This document shows, one piece after another, positions 7,458 through 16,504 of a DNA stretch of 64,000 nt (position 1 is its first letter; every line of letters starts with the position of its first letter). Source of the stretch: Hugenholtzia roseola DSM 9546 (GTDB lineage Bacteria; Bacteroidota; Bacteroidia; Cytophagales; Bernardetiaceae). The stretch is from positions 51,850 through 115,849 of the forward strand of contig NZ_KE383886.1 of the NCBI RefSeq assembly GCF_000422585.1, in the 5' to 3' direction. A model generated the notes under the pieces. That model had not been told where the DNA came from. It ran no database searches and saw only the letters and a list, made by a program, of their open reading frames with translations. The position numbers and the translations under genes are program-made.

Positions 7458-8195
7458 TTAAATGGTGTTTAAACGCTTTAAAAGTGGCTCTAAAAAATTC
7501 TTGCTAATCGGCACTTTATGTTTTTTGAGCGTAAGCATTTGTTCTTTCAAATCTATATCCTCTATGTAGGCAGCCTGAACGATATAACTCCTATGTACCT
7601 GCACAAATTCGGTCAGGGGCAGTTTTTCGGATAGCTCTTTTAAAGGCATGCGAATAGAAAAAACATCTTTTTCTGTATATAATTTTATGTATTTGTCATT
7701 ACTTTCTACATATAAAATTTCACTTATCTTTACTTTTTCTAAGCGGCTTCCCGTCTTGACAAAAAAACTATCGCGCACCATGACATCTTGTTGCCAATTT
7801 ACTTTTTCGTCTTGCATCGAGGCTTTGCCTGCATAGCGATAAAGGGCAATTTCTATCGTCCTTTGTAGCATTTTTTCATCAAAAGGTTTTACAATATAGG
7901 CAAAAGGACGCACCTCACGCGCCCTTTCAAAGGTTTTTTGGTCGCTAAAAGAAGTAATGAAGATAATCGGCACAGCAAATTGCGACTGACTTATCCTTCG
8001 CGCCACCTCTATACCGTCCATCGAACCTTTGATATTGATGTCTATCAGTGCCAAATCGGGCTTATTGGCGGCAAAAAGGCGCAACATTTCTTCGGCATTA
8101 TCTACAATGCCTACTAATTGATAGCCCAGCTCATCAATAATTTGCTCAATCGTGAAAGCAAATAATTTTTCATCTTCTACGGCAAGAATTTTCAT
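7458..8195 (-). CDS. LytTR-family response regulator
   Basis: The protein has 245 residues. The N-terminal receiver domain (residues 1-120) has the acidic pair near the start (AVEDE), the phosphoacceptor aspartate in DLALIDINIKG, the FITS segment and the lysine in IVKPF. The C-terminal LytTR DNA-binding domain (about 148-245) has ILYVESNDKYIKLYT and FVQVHRSYIV. LytTR regulators bind pairs of direct repeats upstream of target genes, often controlling secreted or surface products. It is 192 bases downstream of the 810-residue TPR-histidine kinase on the same strand, which is the obvious candidate partner. Confidence 0.93.
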   Translation of the reverse strand: MKILAVEDEKLFAFTIEQIIDELGYQLVGIVDNAEEMLRLFAANKPDLALIDINIKGSMDGIEVARRISQSQFAVPIIFITSFSDQKTFERAREVRPFAYIVKPFDEKMLQRTIEIALYRYAGKASMQDEKVNWQQDVMVRDSFFVKTGSRLEKVKISEILYVESNDKYIKLYTEKDVFSIRMPLKELSEKLPLTEFVQVHRSYIVQAAYIEDIDLKEQMLTLKKHKVPISKNFLEPLLKRLNTI

Positions 8196-8387
8196 CTTTC
8201 TTTGTTTATGGTGGGTTTGTGGTGGTTTGAATTAGGAAAAAACACCTTTTGAAGGCACTTTAAAAGGTTTTTAAAGGCTGCAAGAAAGTAAAAAAGGTTT
8301 TCTCAAAAGGCAGAAATGGCGTAGAAAGTCTTTTTAGAGGCGTGAAAGATTTAAAAAGTGCCGTAGAAATTTTTAGGTAAAAAATAA

Positions 8388-10820
8388 CTACAAGGCTTTT
8401 TCTTGACTTGGGATAGGAAATTTCAGCCTAAAAGTTGTCCCTTCGCCCAACTTACTTTCCACTGAAAGCTCGATATGATTCAGATTTGCAAATTCTTTAC
8501 ACAAATTTAGCCCTAAGCCTACCCCTTTTTCGCCTCGCAGTCCGCGCTCGGATTGAATTTGATTTGGCTCTTGGCTTTGTGCCAAAAGGCGTTTGATTTG
8601 CGTTTCGGGCATGCCGCTACCTGTGTCGCTGATGTAAAGCGCAACCGTTTTTCCCTCAAAAACAGTTTTGAGGCTTACTTTACCGCTTTCAGGCGTGTAT
8701 TTGAGCGCATTGCTCACCAAATTTCGCAAAATGGTATGCACGTGATTGGGGTCGGCTTCAATGAAACAACCTTCGGGGGCAGGCGCAAGTTGCGCCTCCA
8801 ACGAAACTTGATACGAAATACTCAAAGGCGTGTAGGTGCGAATAATCTCATCTATTTGCGAATATAAATCATATTTTTGTGGTTGAAATGAAACTTCTCC
8901 CTTTTGCACCAACGCCCAATTAAGCAAATTAGTCAGCAAATTATTTACATTTTCGGCGGCATCTTGAATCAAGACCCCCAATTCTTGTATGCGTTCGGGC
9001 TTATTTTTGCGCAAAAAGAAGTCTATTTGTTTCGAAATACCCTGAAAGGCGATAATGGGGCTTCGCAAATCGTGTGCGATGATGGCAAAAAGTTGGTCTT
9101 TCATCTGATTGAGGCTCTCTAATTTTTCGTTTTGTATGGAAATCTCCTCATTTTTTTCTGATAAAATTTGATTGACTTGTTTCCTTCGCTCTCGCTGACG
9201 GTAAATCACAACAACCAAAACAAGCAGCAAGCCCAAAATAAGCAGTGTTAAATAAAGCGCATTGTTTCGTAATTTAATTTCATTTTCTTTTAATAAAATT
9301 TGTGTTTCTTTTTCATTTAAGCGCAATAAATCTTCGGCATGTTCTTTTTCAGCCCTAATTTTGAGGTTTTGTGCTTCTAATTGTGCCTTTTGCGCCTGAT
9401 TATAGAGGCTGTCGGCTTTTCGTTTGTCTTTTTCTTGTTGAGCTTCGGCAAAAAGGCGGTCGGCTTCGGCTTGTTTTTGTAGGATAAGAAGCTCTCGCTC
9501 GCGGTCTTGTTTTTCCAATCGTTCATTATCCAAACTTTTTTTCTGTAAAAGATTTTCTTGTTCTAATCGTTCATTCTCTAATTTTTTACGCTCCAAAAGC
9601 AGGGCATCTATTTGGTTTGATTTTTCTATGTTAAACAAACTATCACGATAAATTTGCTGTGATTTCTGATAGAAAAGAGCCTTTTGTAAGTCCCCAAGTG
9701 CTTCATAAGCCACTGCCAAACTGCCCATGTTATCGGCAATAGAAGCCATCGCATTGATTTCTTTGGCAATCTGCAACCCTTGTTCGGCATTTTCTATTGC
9801 CTTTTGATATTGCGTTGTCTTATTATAGATTGCGGCTAAGTTGTTGAAAATCATAGCTAAAAGTGCTTTATCGCCCGCCGCTTCTGCTTTTTTTCGCGCT
9901 TCTTCAAAGGTTTGTAGAGCAGCTTGATACTGTTTTTGTTCGTAAAAAGTTAGCCCCAAATTGTTGGTAGCCATAAGTTTTAGAGAGGCATGGGGGGAGG
10001 TTTCTATTGTTTTTTTTAAATAAAAAGCAGCACTATCATATTGTTTTTCTTGTAAATAGATTGCACCAATGTTATTACAAGCAAAGGCAATGTCGGAGGC
10101 AGTAGTAGCAATATAGTTACTTTTTTTGTAGTATTTTAAGGCTTCTTTAAAATCTTTCTGGTAGTAGAATATATTTCCCAAATTACTAAGCGCAGCAGGC
10201 AAGTTGTTTGTATCGTTTGATGTTTCACAGACTCGCAAAGCCATCTCAAAATGGGGAAAAGCCTCGTTATACCGTCCCAAACCCTGATATGATGCACCTA
10301 AGCCTGTATAAGTTGTAAAAAGCAGGTGTTTATTATCTATTTTTTCATATAATAAAATAGCTTTTTTGTAGGATAAAATAGCTTCTTCTAAGTTTCCTAA
10401 AAGCCTTAGAAAAAGTCCTGAATTGTTAAGGCTAATAATTTGTCCGTCAAAATCTCCTACTTGTTGATAGTGATAGTGGGCTTTTTGCATGGCTTCCAAA
10501 CCTTTTTTGTGTTCGCTTTTGTAGTACCAATACATCGCCTCATTTCGTTTTGCCATAGCCGCACCATTTTCATGCTCGATTTCGCAGCTCAAAACGTATG
10601 CTTGTTGGCTAAAATAGAGCGCAGAGTCTAAATTTTGACTTATAAGTTGTTTACTTAATTCATTGAAAATATTTATTTTCTCAAAATTTGTAGATGATTT
10701 CTTTTGTAATATGTTTTGTAGGCTATCTATCAAGGCATTTTGTCCAAAAATAGAAAATGGGCAAGCATAAAAACTCCCAATTAGGAAATAGTATTGAAAA
10801 AATTTGAGTATCGTTTTCAT
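8388..10820 (-). CDS. TPR-containing sensor histidine kinase
   Basis: The protein has 810 residues. It starts with a signal peptide-like segment (MKTILKFFQYYFLIGSF), followed by about eight TPR repeats (roughly residues 40-400) in the periplasm. A long charged coiled coil follows (ERLEQENLLQKKSLDNERLE). One membrane helix lies at about 528-548 (ALYLTLLILGLLLVLVVVIY). The kinase part has a HisKA segment with the phosphorylated histidine in FAIIAHDLRSP, an N box (HTILRNLVSNALKYTPESG), DTGSGM and GEKGVGLGLNLCKEF. This design is common in Bacteroidota. It is probably paired with the LytTR regulator downstream. Its TPR half is nearly the same as that of the gene at 12930-14525. Confidence 0.93.
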   Translation of the reverse strand: MKTILKFFQYYFLIGSFYACPFSIFGQNALIDSLQNILQKKSSTNFEKINIFNELSKQLISQNLDSALYFSQQAYVLSCEIEHENGAAMAKRNEAMYWYYKSEHKKGLEAMQKAHYHYQQVGDFDGQIISLNNSGLFLRLLGNLEEAILSYKKAILLYEKIDNKHLLFTTYTGLGASYQGLGRYNEAFPHFEMALRVCETSNDTNNLPAALSNLGNIFYYQKDFKEALKYYKKSNYIATTASDIAFACNNIGAIYLQEKQYDSAAFYLKKTIETSPHASLKLMATNNLGLTFYEQKQYQAALQTFEEARKKAEAAGDKALLAMIFNNLAAIYNKTTQYQKAIENAEQGLQIAKEINAMASIADNMGSLAVAYEALGDLQKALFYQKSQQIYRDSLFNIEKSNQIDALLLERKKLENERLEQENLLQKKSLDNERLEKQDRERELLILQKQAEADRLFAEAQQEKDKRKADSLYNQAQKAQLEAQNLKIRAEKEHAEDLLRLNEKETQILLKENEIKLRNNALYLTLLILGLLLVLVVVIYRQRERRKQVNQILSEKNEEISIQNEKLESLNQMKDQLFAIIAHDLRSPIIAFQGISKQIDFFLRKNKPERIQELGVLIQDAAENVNNLLTNLLNWALVQKGEVSFQPQKYDLYSQIDEIIRTYTPLSISYQVSLEAQLAPAPEGCFIEADPNHVHTILRNLVSNALKYTPESGKVSLKTVFEGKTVALYISDTGSGMPETQIKRLLAQSQEPNQIQSERGLRGEKGVGLGLNLCKEFANLNHIELSVESKLGEGTTFRLKFPIPSQEKAL

Positions 10821-11101
10821 GTGGCGAGGGATATGAGCGAAGGGAGATTTTTAGATAGAATTTTATCGTGTAGGTAGAAAAAATGATATTTTTAAGAGAA
10901 AACTTTATATATTTTATTATATAAAAAATAGTTAAATAAGATAAAAAATAAAGTTTCTCTTCTAATTGATAGCCCTGAATCCTATTTGCGGCAAAATACA
11001 AAATAATTTTCTACAAAGCAAAAACTACCTGAAATGTTTTTAAAATTTTCAGATAGTTTTTTATTTCGCTTAGTGAAGAAGTTAGTTTTTGATTTAAAGA
11101 G
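10821..11101. other. AT-rich spacer between kinase and polyprenyl synthase genes
   Basis: This gap of 281 bases is strongly AT-rich. No TAnnTTTG box was found on the minus strand. There is a weak self-complementary stretch near 11028-11063 (actacctgaaa, then tttcagatagt) that could end transcription of the polyprenyl synthase gene. Confidence 0.4.
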
Positions 11102-12082
11102 CTACTTCTCCCGCATAAAAAGGGTGTGAAACAGATTGCGTAGCGGATTTTTGCGCGTATCCGAAAGGGGCAGGCGTTCTAAGCCTAAGACGGCTTGGGT
11201 AAAATAGGCTTGGTAGCGTTCTTTGGTCGCTTTTCCTACTTCGAGTTGGTCGTAGATTTGGCGTATTGCAGCCACTTTTTCGGCGGGTTTTTGGTTTTCT
11301 TGTAGCCAATATTGCAGTTCTTTTGCCGTTTCGCCTTTGGCTTTTTCTAAGGCATCGAGCAGCAAATAGGTCTTTTTGTTTTCTATAATATCGCCGCCTA
11401 CCTGTTTCCCAAAGGTTTTGGGGTCGCCATAGACATCTAAAAAATCGTCTTGCAACTGAAAGCCAATTCCTGCCTCTATCCCAATTTTACGCAAAAGATG
11501 GGCTTCTTCACTATTTGCCCCCCCCAAAATTCCGCCCAATTCTAAGGCAAAACCCAACAAAACGGCGGTTTTGAGTTCTATCATCTTCAAATAATCGCCT
11601 TTGCTGATGCCTTCGCTGGTCTCGAAATCCATGTCCAACTGCTGCCCCTCACAAACCTGCGCGGCACAGAGATTGAAGGCTTGTAAGACCGTTTTGAGAT
11701 GAATATGTGGCACTTTTTCTAATAATAAATCATACACTTTGACAAGCATCACATCACCCGAAAGAATAGCCACATTCGGATTCCACTTTTGATGCACCGT
11801 CGCCTGATTCCTACGAAGGGGTGCATTGTCCATCAAATCGTCGTGTATGAGCGTAAAATTGTGAAAAACCTCGATAGAAATGGCAGGCACAAGGGCGTTT
11901 TGCCACTGATTATCAAAGAGTTGATAAGCTAATAGGCAAAGCATCGGGCGCAACCGTTTGCCGCCTAATTGCATCATGTAGCGCAAGGGGTCGTATAAAT
12001 TAGCAGGACTTGTTCCAAATTCGAGCGCGACGATGTCTTTTTCAAGGGCTTCTAAAAGCACTTCGGGCGTAGGATTTTTCAT
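11102..12082 (-). CDS. Polyprenyl synthetase (trans-prenyl diphosphate synthase)
   Basis: The protein has 326 residues, normal for the family. It has GGKRLRPMLC near residue 40. The first Asp-rich motif is LIHDDLMDNAPLRR (DDxxD) and the second is GFQLQDDFLDVYGD, with the following K and GGDI (QVGGDIIENKKTYL). These bind the Mg-diphosphate substrates and condense allylic diphosphates with isopentenyl diphosphate; product length cannot be told from sequence. It follows the split kinase gene by 30 bases on the same strand, so the two may share a transcript. A mevalonate kinase gene elsewhere in the window supplies the same pathway. Confidence 0.93.
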   Translation of the reverse strand: MKNPTPEVLLEALEKDIVALEFGTSPANLYDPLRYMMQLGGKRLRPMLCLLAYQLFDNQWQNALVPAISIEVFHNFTLIHDDLMDNAPLRRNQATVHQKWNPNVAILSGDVMLVKVYDLLLEKVPHIHLKTVLQAFNLCAAQVCEGQQLDMDFETSEGISKGDYLKMIELKTAVLLGFALELGGILGGANSEEAHLLRKIGIEAGIGFQLQDDFLDVYGDPKTFGKQVGGDIIENKKTYLLLDALEKAKGETAKELQYWLQENQKPAEKVAAIRQIYDQLEVGKATKERYQAYFTQAVLGLERLPLSDTRKNPLRNLFHTLFMREK

Positions 12083-12112
12083 GTCTTGGGTTTAAGAAAA
12101 AAAAAGCAGTTT

Positions 12113-12970
12113 TCAGATAAGTGGCAAAGTAAAATAAAATTTGGTAAGGTGCGTTTGTTTTGCGCCATTTTCTTGTTTTTCGGGTAGCATTTGGCTTTCT
12201 ACCCAAATCATACCACCATTTTTTTGGACAAATTCATGACAAAGTAGCAATCCTAAGCCTGTTCCCTTTTCCCCTGCCGTTCCTTGTTGTGAATCGGCAA
12301 GGCGCAGAAAAAGCCTTTCTTTTTGCCTTGCTTCGATGCCCAAGCCCTGATTCGAAACCGTAAAAAGTGCCATTGGTTTGTGCTTTTGCTCGATTTTCTC
12401 TACTTTTATTTCTATTTCACTGCCTTCGAAGGCGTATTTTATCGCATTAGCAAGCAGATTGCGCAGCAAAAGTGCCAAGACCTGCCTTTCTGCCCAAATG
12501 CTTTCTTCTAATAATAGTTTAGTTTTTAATGTAAGTTTTTTATCTTCTAAATTTTTTTCAAAAAGTTTGCTTTTATTTTTAATATGAGTCATAGTTTCTT
12601 GTGGCAATATTTTTTCAGGCAATATAGCTGCTTGTTGCATTTGATTTTTTGCCCAAAAAAGCATATTTTCTAAAAGGTGTAAATTGACATTTACGTTGGT
12701 AGAAAGTTCTTTTAAAACACTTTCAAACTCTTTTTGGGTGAAAAGTCCGCGCTGGGCTAAGGCTAAAATGCCTTTCAAAGAGTGGAAAGGACTTTTTAAA
12801 TCGTGTGCGATAATAGAAAAAAGGCGGTCTTTGGTCTGATGCAGTTGCGCCAACTTTTCATTTTGTGTCGTAATTTCTTCATTTTTTTCTGATAAAATCC
12901 GATTAACTCGCTTCTTTCTTTCGCGCTGCCTATACACTATCAAAACTAAGATAAGCAATAAAAAAAACAA
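12113..12970 (-). CDS. Kinase half of a frameshifted TPR-histidine kinase
   Basis: About 285 codons form the C-terminal part of a broken gene. It has the end of the membrane helix (LLLILVLIVYRQRERKK), a HisKA domain with SIIAHDLKSPFHSLKG, and a HATPase part with LLRNLLANAIKYAFEG, SNQGLGIEA and GEKGTGLGLLLCHEF. The only upstream start is a TTG inside the homopolymer, so it is unlikely to be a free-standing gene. Removing one T from the 8-T run at 12960-12967 joins it in frame to the TPR half (12930-14525). From 12121 to 12838 it is almost identical to 14638-15355 of the next kinase. Confidence 0.8.
   Translation of the reverse strand: MFFLLLILVLIVYRQRERKKRVNRILSEKNEEITTQNEKLAQLHQTKDRLFSIIAHDLKSPFHSLKGILALAQRGLFTQKEFESVLKELSTNVNVNLHLLENMLFWAKNQMQQAAILPEKILPQETMTHIKNKSKLFEKNLEDKKLTLKTKLLLEESIWAERQVLALLLRNLLANAIKYAFEGSEIEIKVEKIEQKHKPMALFTVSNQGLGIEARQKERLFLRLADSQQGTAGEKGTGLGLLLCHEFVQKNGGMIWVESQMLPEKQENGAKQTHLTKFYFTLPLI
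12121..12838 (-). repeat. 718-base kinase-domain repeat, copy 1
   Basis: This block aligns with 14638-15355 at a constant offset of 2517 bases and no gaps. By eye I count about 14 differences in 718 bases. It covers the HisKA-HATPase part. Similarity stops abruptly at the codons before TKDRLFSIIAHD, where this gene becomes like the 810-residue kinase instead. Confidence 0.9.
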
Positions 12971-14525
12971 TTATAGAACCTAAATACAAAGCATAATTTC
13001 GCAATTTGATTTCACTTTCTTTTTCCGAAATTTGCAAAAGGCTTTCCGCTCGTTCTTTTTCTGTCCTAATTTTGAGATTTTGCGCTTCTAATTGTGCCTT
13101 TTGCGCCTGATTATAGAGGCTATCGGCTTTGCGTTTGTCTTTTTCTTGCTGGGCTAAGGCAAAAAGACGGTCGGCTTCGGCTTGTTTTTGTAGGATAAGC
13201 AGCTCTCGCTCGCGGTCTTGTTTTTCTAATCGTTCATTTTCCAAACTTTTTTTCTGTAAAAGATTTTCTTGTTCCAAACGCTCATTTTCTAATTTTTTGC
13301 GCTCCAAAAGCAGGGCATCTATTTGGTTTGATTTTTCTATATTAAACAAACTATCGCGATAATTTTGCTGTGCTTTCTGATAGAAAAGTGCCTTTTGTAA
13401 GTCCCCAAGTGCCTCATAAGCCACTGCCAAACTGCCCATGTTATCGGCAATAGAAGCCATCGCATTGATTTCTTTGGCAATTTGCAAACCTTGTTCGGCA
13501 TTTTCTACCGCCTTTTGGTATTGCTTCGTCTGATTGTAGTTTGCCGCTAAGTTGTTGAAAATCATAGCTAATAGGGCTTTGTCACCTGCTGCTTCTGCTT
13601 TTTGGCGTGCTTCTTCAAAGGTTTGTAAAGCAGCTTGATATTGTTTTTGTTCGTAAAAAGTTAGCCCCAAATTGTTGGTAGCCATAAGTTTTAAAGAGGC
13701 ATGTGGAGAAATTTCTATTGTTTTTTTTAAATAAAAAGCAGCACTGTCATATTGTTTTTCTTGTAAATAGATTGCGCCAATGTTGTTGCAGGCAAAGGCG
13801 ATGTCGGCGGCAGTGGTAGCAATATAATTGCTTTTTTTGTAATATTTTAAGGCTTCTTTAAAGTCTTTCTGATAGTAGAAAATATTGCCTAAATTGCTAA
13901 GAGCGGCTGGCAAATTGTACGTATCATTTGAGGTTTCACAGATGCGCAAAGCCTTTTCAAAATAGGGTAAAGCCTCGCTATACTGCCCCAAACCTTGATA
14001 GGACGCACCTAAGCCCGTATAAGTTGCAAAAAAAAGTTGCTTTTTATCTGTTTTATCATACAATAAAATAGCTTTTTTGTAAGCTACAATAGCTTCTTTT
14101 AAATCTCCTAAAAGTCTTAGAAAAAGTCCTGAATTATTAAAAGTAACAATTTGTCCGTCGAAATCTTCTGTTTGTTGGTGATGATAGTTGGCTTTTTGCA
14201 TGGCTTCTAATCCTTTTTTATAGTTGTTTGTATAGTACCAATACATTGCCTCATTTCGTTTTGCCATAGCCGCACCATTTTCATACCCAATGGAAAGGCT
14301 TTCTGTGTAGGCTTGTTGGCAGACCAATAACGCCGTATCCAAATTGACCGACTGCCAATATTTTCCTATTTGGTTCAAAATATCTATTTTTTCCTTTGCA
14401 CTTATTTTCTGGCTCGATAAAACTTGCGTCAGACTATCAAGGGCTTGCCGCTGACACCAAACTGATGATTGTCCAAATAAAGTAAAAAAGTAGATGAAAA
14501 GTAATGTCAAAAAAAGATTGCGCAT
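12930..14525 (-). CDS. TPR half of a frameshifted TPR-histidine kinase
   Basis: The start at 14525 gives a good signal peptide (MRNLFLTLLFIYFFTLFGQ); the frame continues upstream to 14609 without one. The TPR repeats and the coiled coil (LEQENLLQKKSLENERLEKQ) match the 810-residue kinase closely, with only scattered changes. The frame reaches the membrane helix (YALYLGSIIVFFIAYL) and stops soon after at 12930, because a run of eight T on the minus strand shifts the frame. With seven T it would read on as GSIIVFLLLILVLIVYRQ into the kinase half, giving a protein of roughly 800 residues. This may be a true mutation, a phase-variable tract, transcriptional slippage or a sequencing error. Confidence 0.8.
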   Translation of the reverse strand: MRNLFLTLLFIYFFTLFGQSSVWCQRQALDSLTQVLSSQKISAKEKIDILNQIGKYWQSVNLDTALLVCQQAYTESLSIGYENGAAMAKRNEAMYWYYTNNYKKGLEAMQKANYHHQQTEDFDGQIVTFNNSGLFLRLLGDLKEAIVAYKKAILLYDKTDKKQLFFATYTGLGASYQGLGQYSEALPYFEKALRICETSNDTYNLPAALSNLGNIFYYQKDFKEALKYYKKSNYIATTAADIAFACNNIGAIYLQEKQYDSAAFYLKKTIEISPHASLKLMATNNLGLTFYEQKQYQAALQTFEEARQKAEAAGDKALLAMIFNNLAANYNQTKQYQKAVENAEQGLQIAKEINAMASIADNMGSLAVAYEALGDLQKALFYQKAQQNYRDSLFNIEKSNQIDALLLERKKLENERLEQENLLQKKSLENERLEKQDRERELLILQKQAEADRLFALAQQEKDKRKADSLYNQAQKAQLEAQNLKIRTEKERAESLLQISEKESEIKLRNYALYLGSIIVFFIAYLSFDSV

Positions 14526-14617
14526 TTTTATAACAATTTGAGCATAACACAAAATAATTTTCATTTTGCCTAACGGCTCTAAAAATAAGGATTTTACCGT
14601 CAATAACAAATTTTAGT

Positions 14618-16483
14618 CTATGTTTCTGTTTCTAAAAGTGGCAAAGTAAAATAAAATTTGGTAAGGTGCGTTTGTTCTGCGCCATTTTCTTGTTTTTCGG
14701 GTAGCATTTGGCTTTCTACCCAAATCATACCACCATTTTTTTGGATAAATTCATGACAAAGTAGCAATCCTAAGCCTGTTCCCTTTTCCCCTGCCGTTCC
14801 TTGTTGTGAATCGGCAAGGCGTAGAAAAAGCCTTTCTTTTTGCTTTGCTTCGATGCCCAAGCCCTGATTCGAAACCGTAAAAAGTGCCATTGGTTTGTGC
14901 TTTTGCTCGATTTTCTCTACTTTTATTTCTATTTCACTGCCTTCGAAGGCGTATTTTATCGCATTAGCAAGCAGATTGCGCAGCAAAAGTGCCAAGACCT
15001 GCCTTTCTGCCCAAATGCTTTCTTCCAATAATATTTTAATTTTTAATGTCAGTTTTTTATCTTCTAAATTTTTTTCAAAAAGTTTACTTTTATTTTTAAT
15101 ATGAGTCATAATTTCTTGTGGCAATATTTTTTCAGGCAATATAGTTGCTTGTTGCATTTGATTTTTTGCCCAAAAAAGCATATTTTCTAAAAGGTGTAAA
15201 TTGACATTTACGTTGGTAGAAAGTTCTTTTAAAACACTTTCAAATTCTTTTTGGGTGAAAAGTCCGCGCTGGGCTAAGGCTAAAATACCCTTCAAAGAGT
15301 GGAAAGGACTTTTTAAATCGTGTGCGATAATAGAAAAAAGGCGGTCTTTGGTCTGGTTTAGGGCTTCTAATTTGGCACTCTGTTCGGCGATTTGCTTATT
15401 TTTAGCAATAAGATTTTTATTATTACGCTTTTTTTCTTTCATATTGAAAAATATCAAAATCGCTACTACCAAAAGAAAAAGCGTCGTGAGCAGAAAAGAA
15501 TATGTTAAGTTGCGCTGTTTGCTCAATTCTGCCTCCTTTTGTGCAGCTTTTTCCGCAAAGTGGGCGGCTTGAATCTCTTTTTCTTGGGCTAAAATTTGCC
15601 TTGCTAATTCGCTTTTGGTATAATTTTGTGCTAAATCTTGAATAGTAGAATCTTTTTCTTCCAACTCTACCAATCGCAAACGCGCCTCCAACTCTTTTTG
15701 TAACAGTGCTAATTCCGTCTGTTCTTTTTCAGAAAGTAAGATTTTTTGCTGATTTTCCGAATCGGTTTGTAATTTTTTCAATTTTTCTTGCTGCACTAAT
15801 TCGTGAAAAGTACGGTAATAGTTGAAATAAAATTGTGTTTTTTCCAAATCGCCTTTTCGCTGATACGTTTCCGCCAACATGCCATAACAACTGCGAATTT
15901 GCTCCAAATCGTTGCGCTCTTTGGCTAAACTAAGGGCTTCTTCCAGCGAAGTCGCCGCCTCGTCGTACCTTTTGAGGTTGTTCTGCACAACGGCAATGTT
16001 GAGTAAAGAAGATAAAACCGTTTCTGAATTGCCATTTTTTCGTCTGCCTTCTAAGTTTTTCTGAAAAAAATACAAAGAAGAATCGTATAAATGCAAATCA
16101 GAATAAAGCATGGCTAAGTTGCTATAAATGCCATATTGCCCACTTTTATTTGCTACATTTTCATTTAAAAGCAAAGAATGGTTAAAATACGCAATGGCTT
16201 TATGTATTTGTTTGTGTTCCCAATAAATTAGGGCTACCTTGTTCATGAGGTCGCTTGCTCCTCGAAAATCCCTCTCTTGTGTGCGTTCTTGTGCGGCTTC
16301 CTTGTATTGCTGCACCTGTTTTTTTTCTGTTTCCGAAAGAGCAGTCGGAATAGGCACTGAAACTTTTTGGGGCGTTTGGCAGTAAATTGGTTCTGAATTT
16401 GAAAGAAAAAGAAAGAGCATCAGCATAATCTGAATACAAAAAGTTTTCAAATTATACACATGTATAGAAATAAAAACTACCAT
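14618..16483 (-). CDS. TPR sensor histidine kinase
   Basis: The protein has 621 residues. The N terminus is hydrophobic (MLMLFLFLSNSEPIYCQ from an internal Met may be the actual signal peptide, start 16426). TPR repeats run from about 55 to 230 (YGIYSNLAMLYSDLHLYDSS, CYGMLAETYQRKGDLEKTQF). A coiled coil leads to a membrane helix (YSFLLTTLFLLVVAILIFF). HisKA has SIIAHDLKSPFHSLKG. HATPase has LLRNLLANAIKYAF, SNQGLGIEA and GEKGTGLGLLLCHEF. Its TPR region is shorter than and different from the two paralogues, but its kinase domain is almost the same as the one at 12113-12970. The CheY-like gene 21 bases upstream is probably co-transcribed and may be its partner. Confidence 0.92.
   Translation of the reverse strand: MVVFISIHVYNLKTFCIQIMLMLFLFLSNSEPIYCQTPQKVSVPIPTALSETEKKQVQQYKEAAQERTQERDFRGASDLMNKVALIYWEHKQIHKAIAYFNHSLLLNENVANKSGQYGIYSNLAMLYSDLHLYDSSLYFFQKNLEGRRKNGNSETVLSSLLNIAVVQNNLKRYDEAATSLEEALSLAKERNDLEQIRSCYGMLAETYQRKGDLEKTQFYFNYYRTFHELVQQEKLKKLQTDSENQQKILLSEKEQTELALLQKELEARLRLVELEEKDSTIQDLAQNYTKSELARQILAQEKEIQAAHFAEKAAQKEAELSKQRNLTYSFLLTTLFLLVVAILIFFNMKEKKRNNKNLIAKNKQIAEQSAKLEALNQTKDRLFSIIAHDLKSPFHSLKGILALAQRGLFTQKEFESVLKELSTNVNVNLHLLENMLFWAKNQMQQATILPEKILPQEIMTHIKNKSKLFEKNLEDKKLTLKIKILLEESIWAERQVLALLLRNLLANAIKYAFEGSEIEIKVEKIEQKHKPMALFTVSNQGLGIEAKQKERLFLRLADSQQGTAGEKGTGLGLLLCHEFIQKNGGMIWVESQMLPEKQENGAEQTHLTKFYFTLPLLETET
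14638..15355 (-). repeat. 718-base kinase-domain repeat, copy 2
   Basis: This is the partner block of 12121-12838; see that entry. It lies inside the intact 621-residue kinase gene and is the likely donor or recipient of a gene conversion. Confidence 0.9.
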
Positions 16484-16504
16484 TAAAATTGAAGATTAAA
16501 AAGT

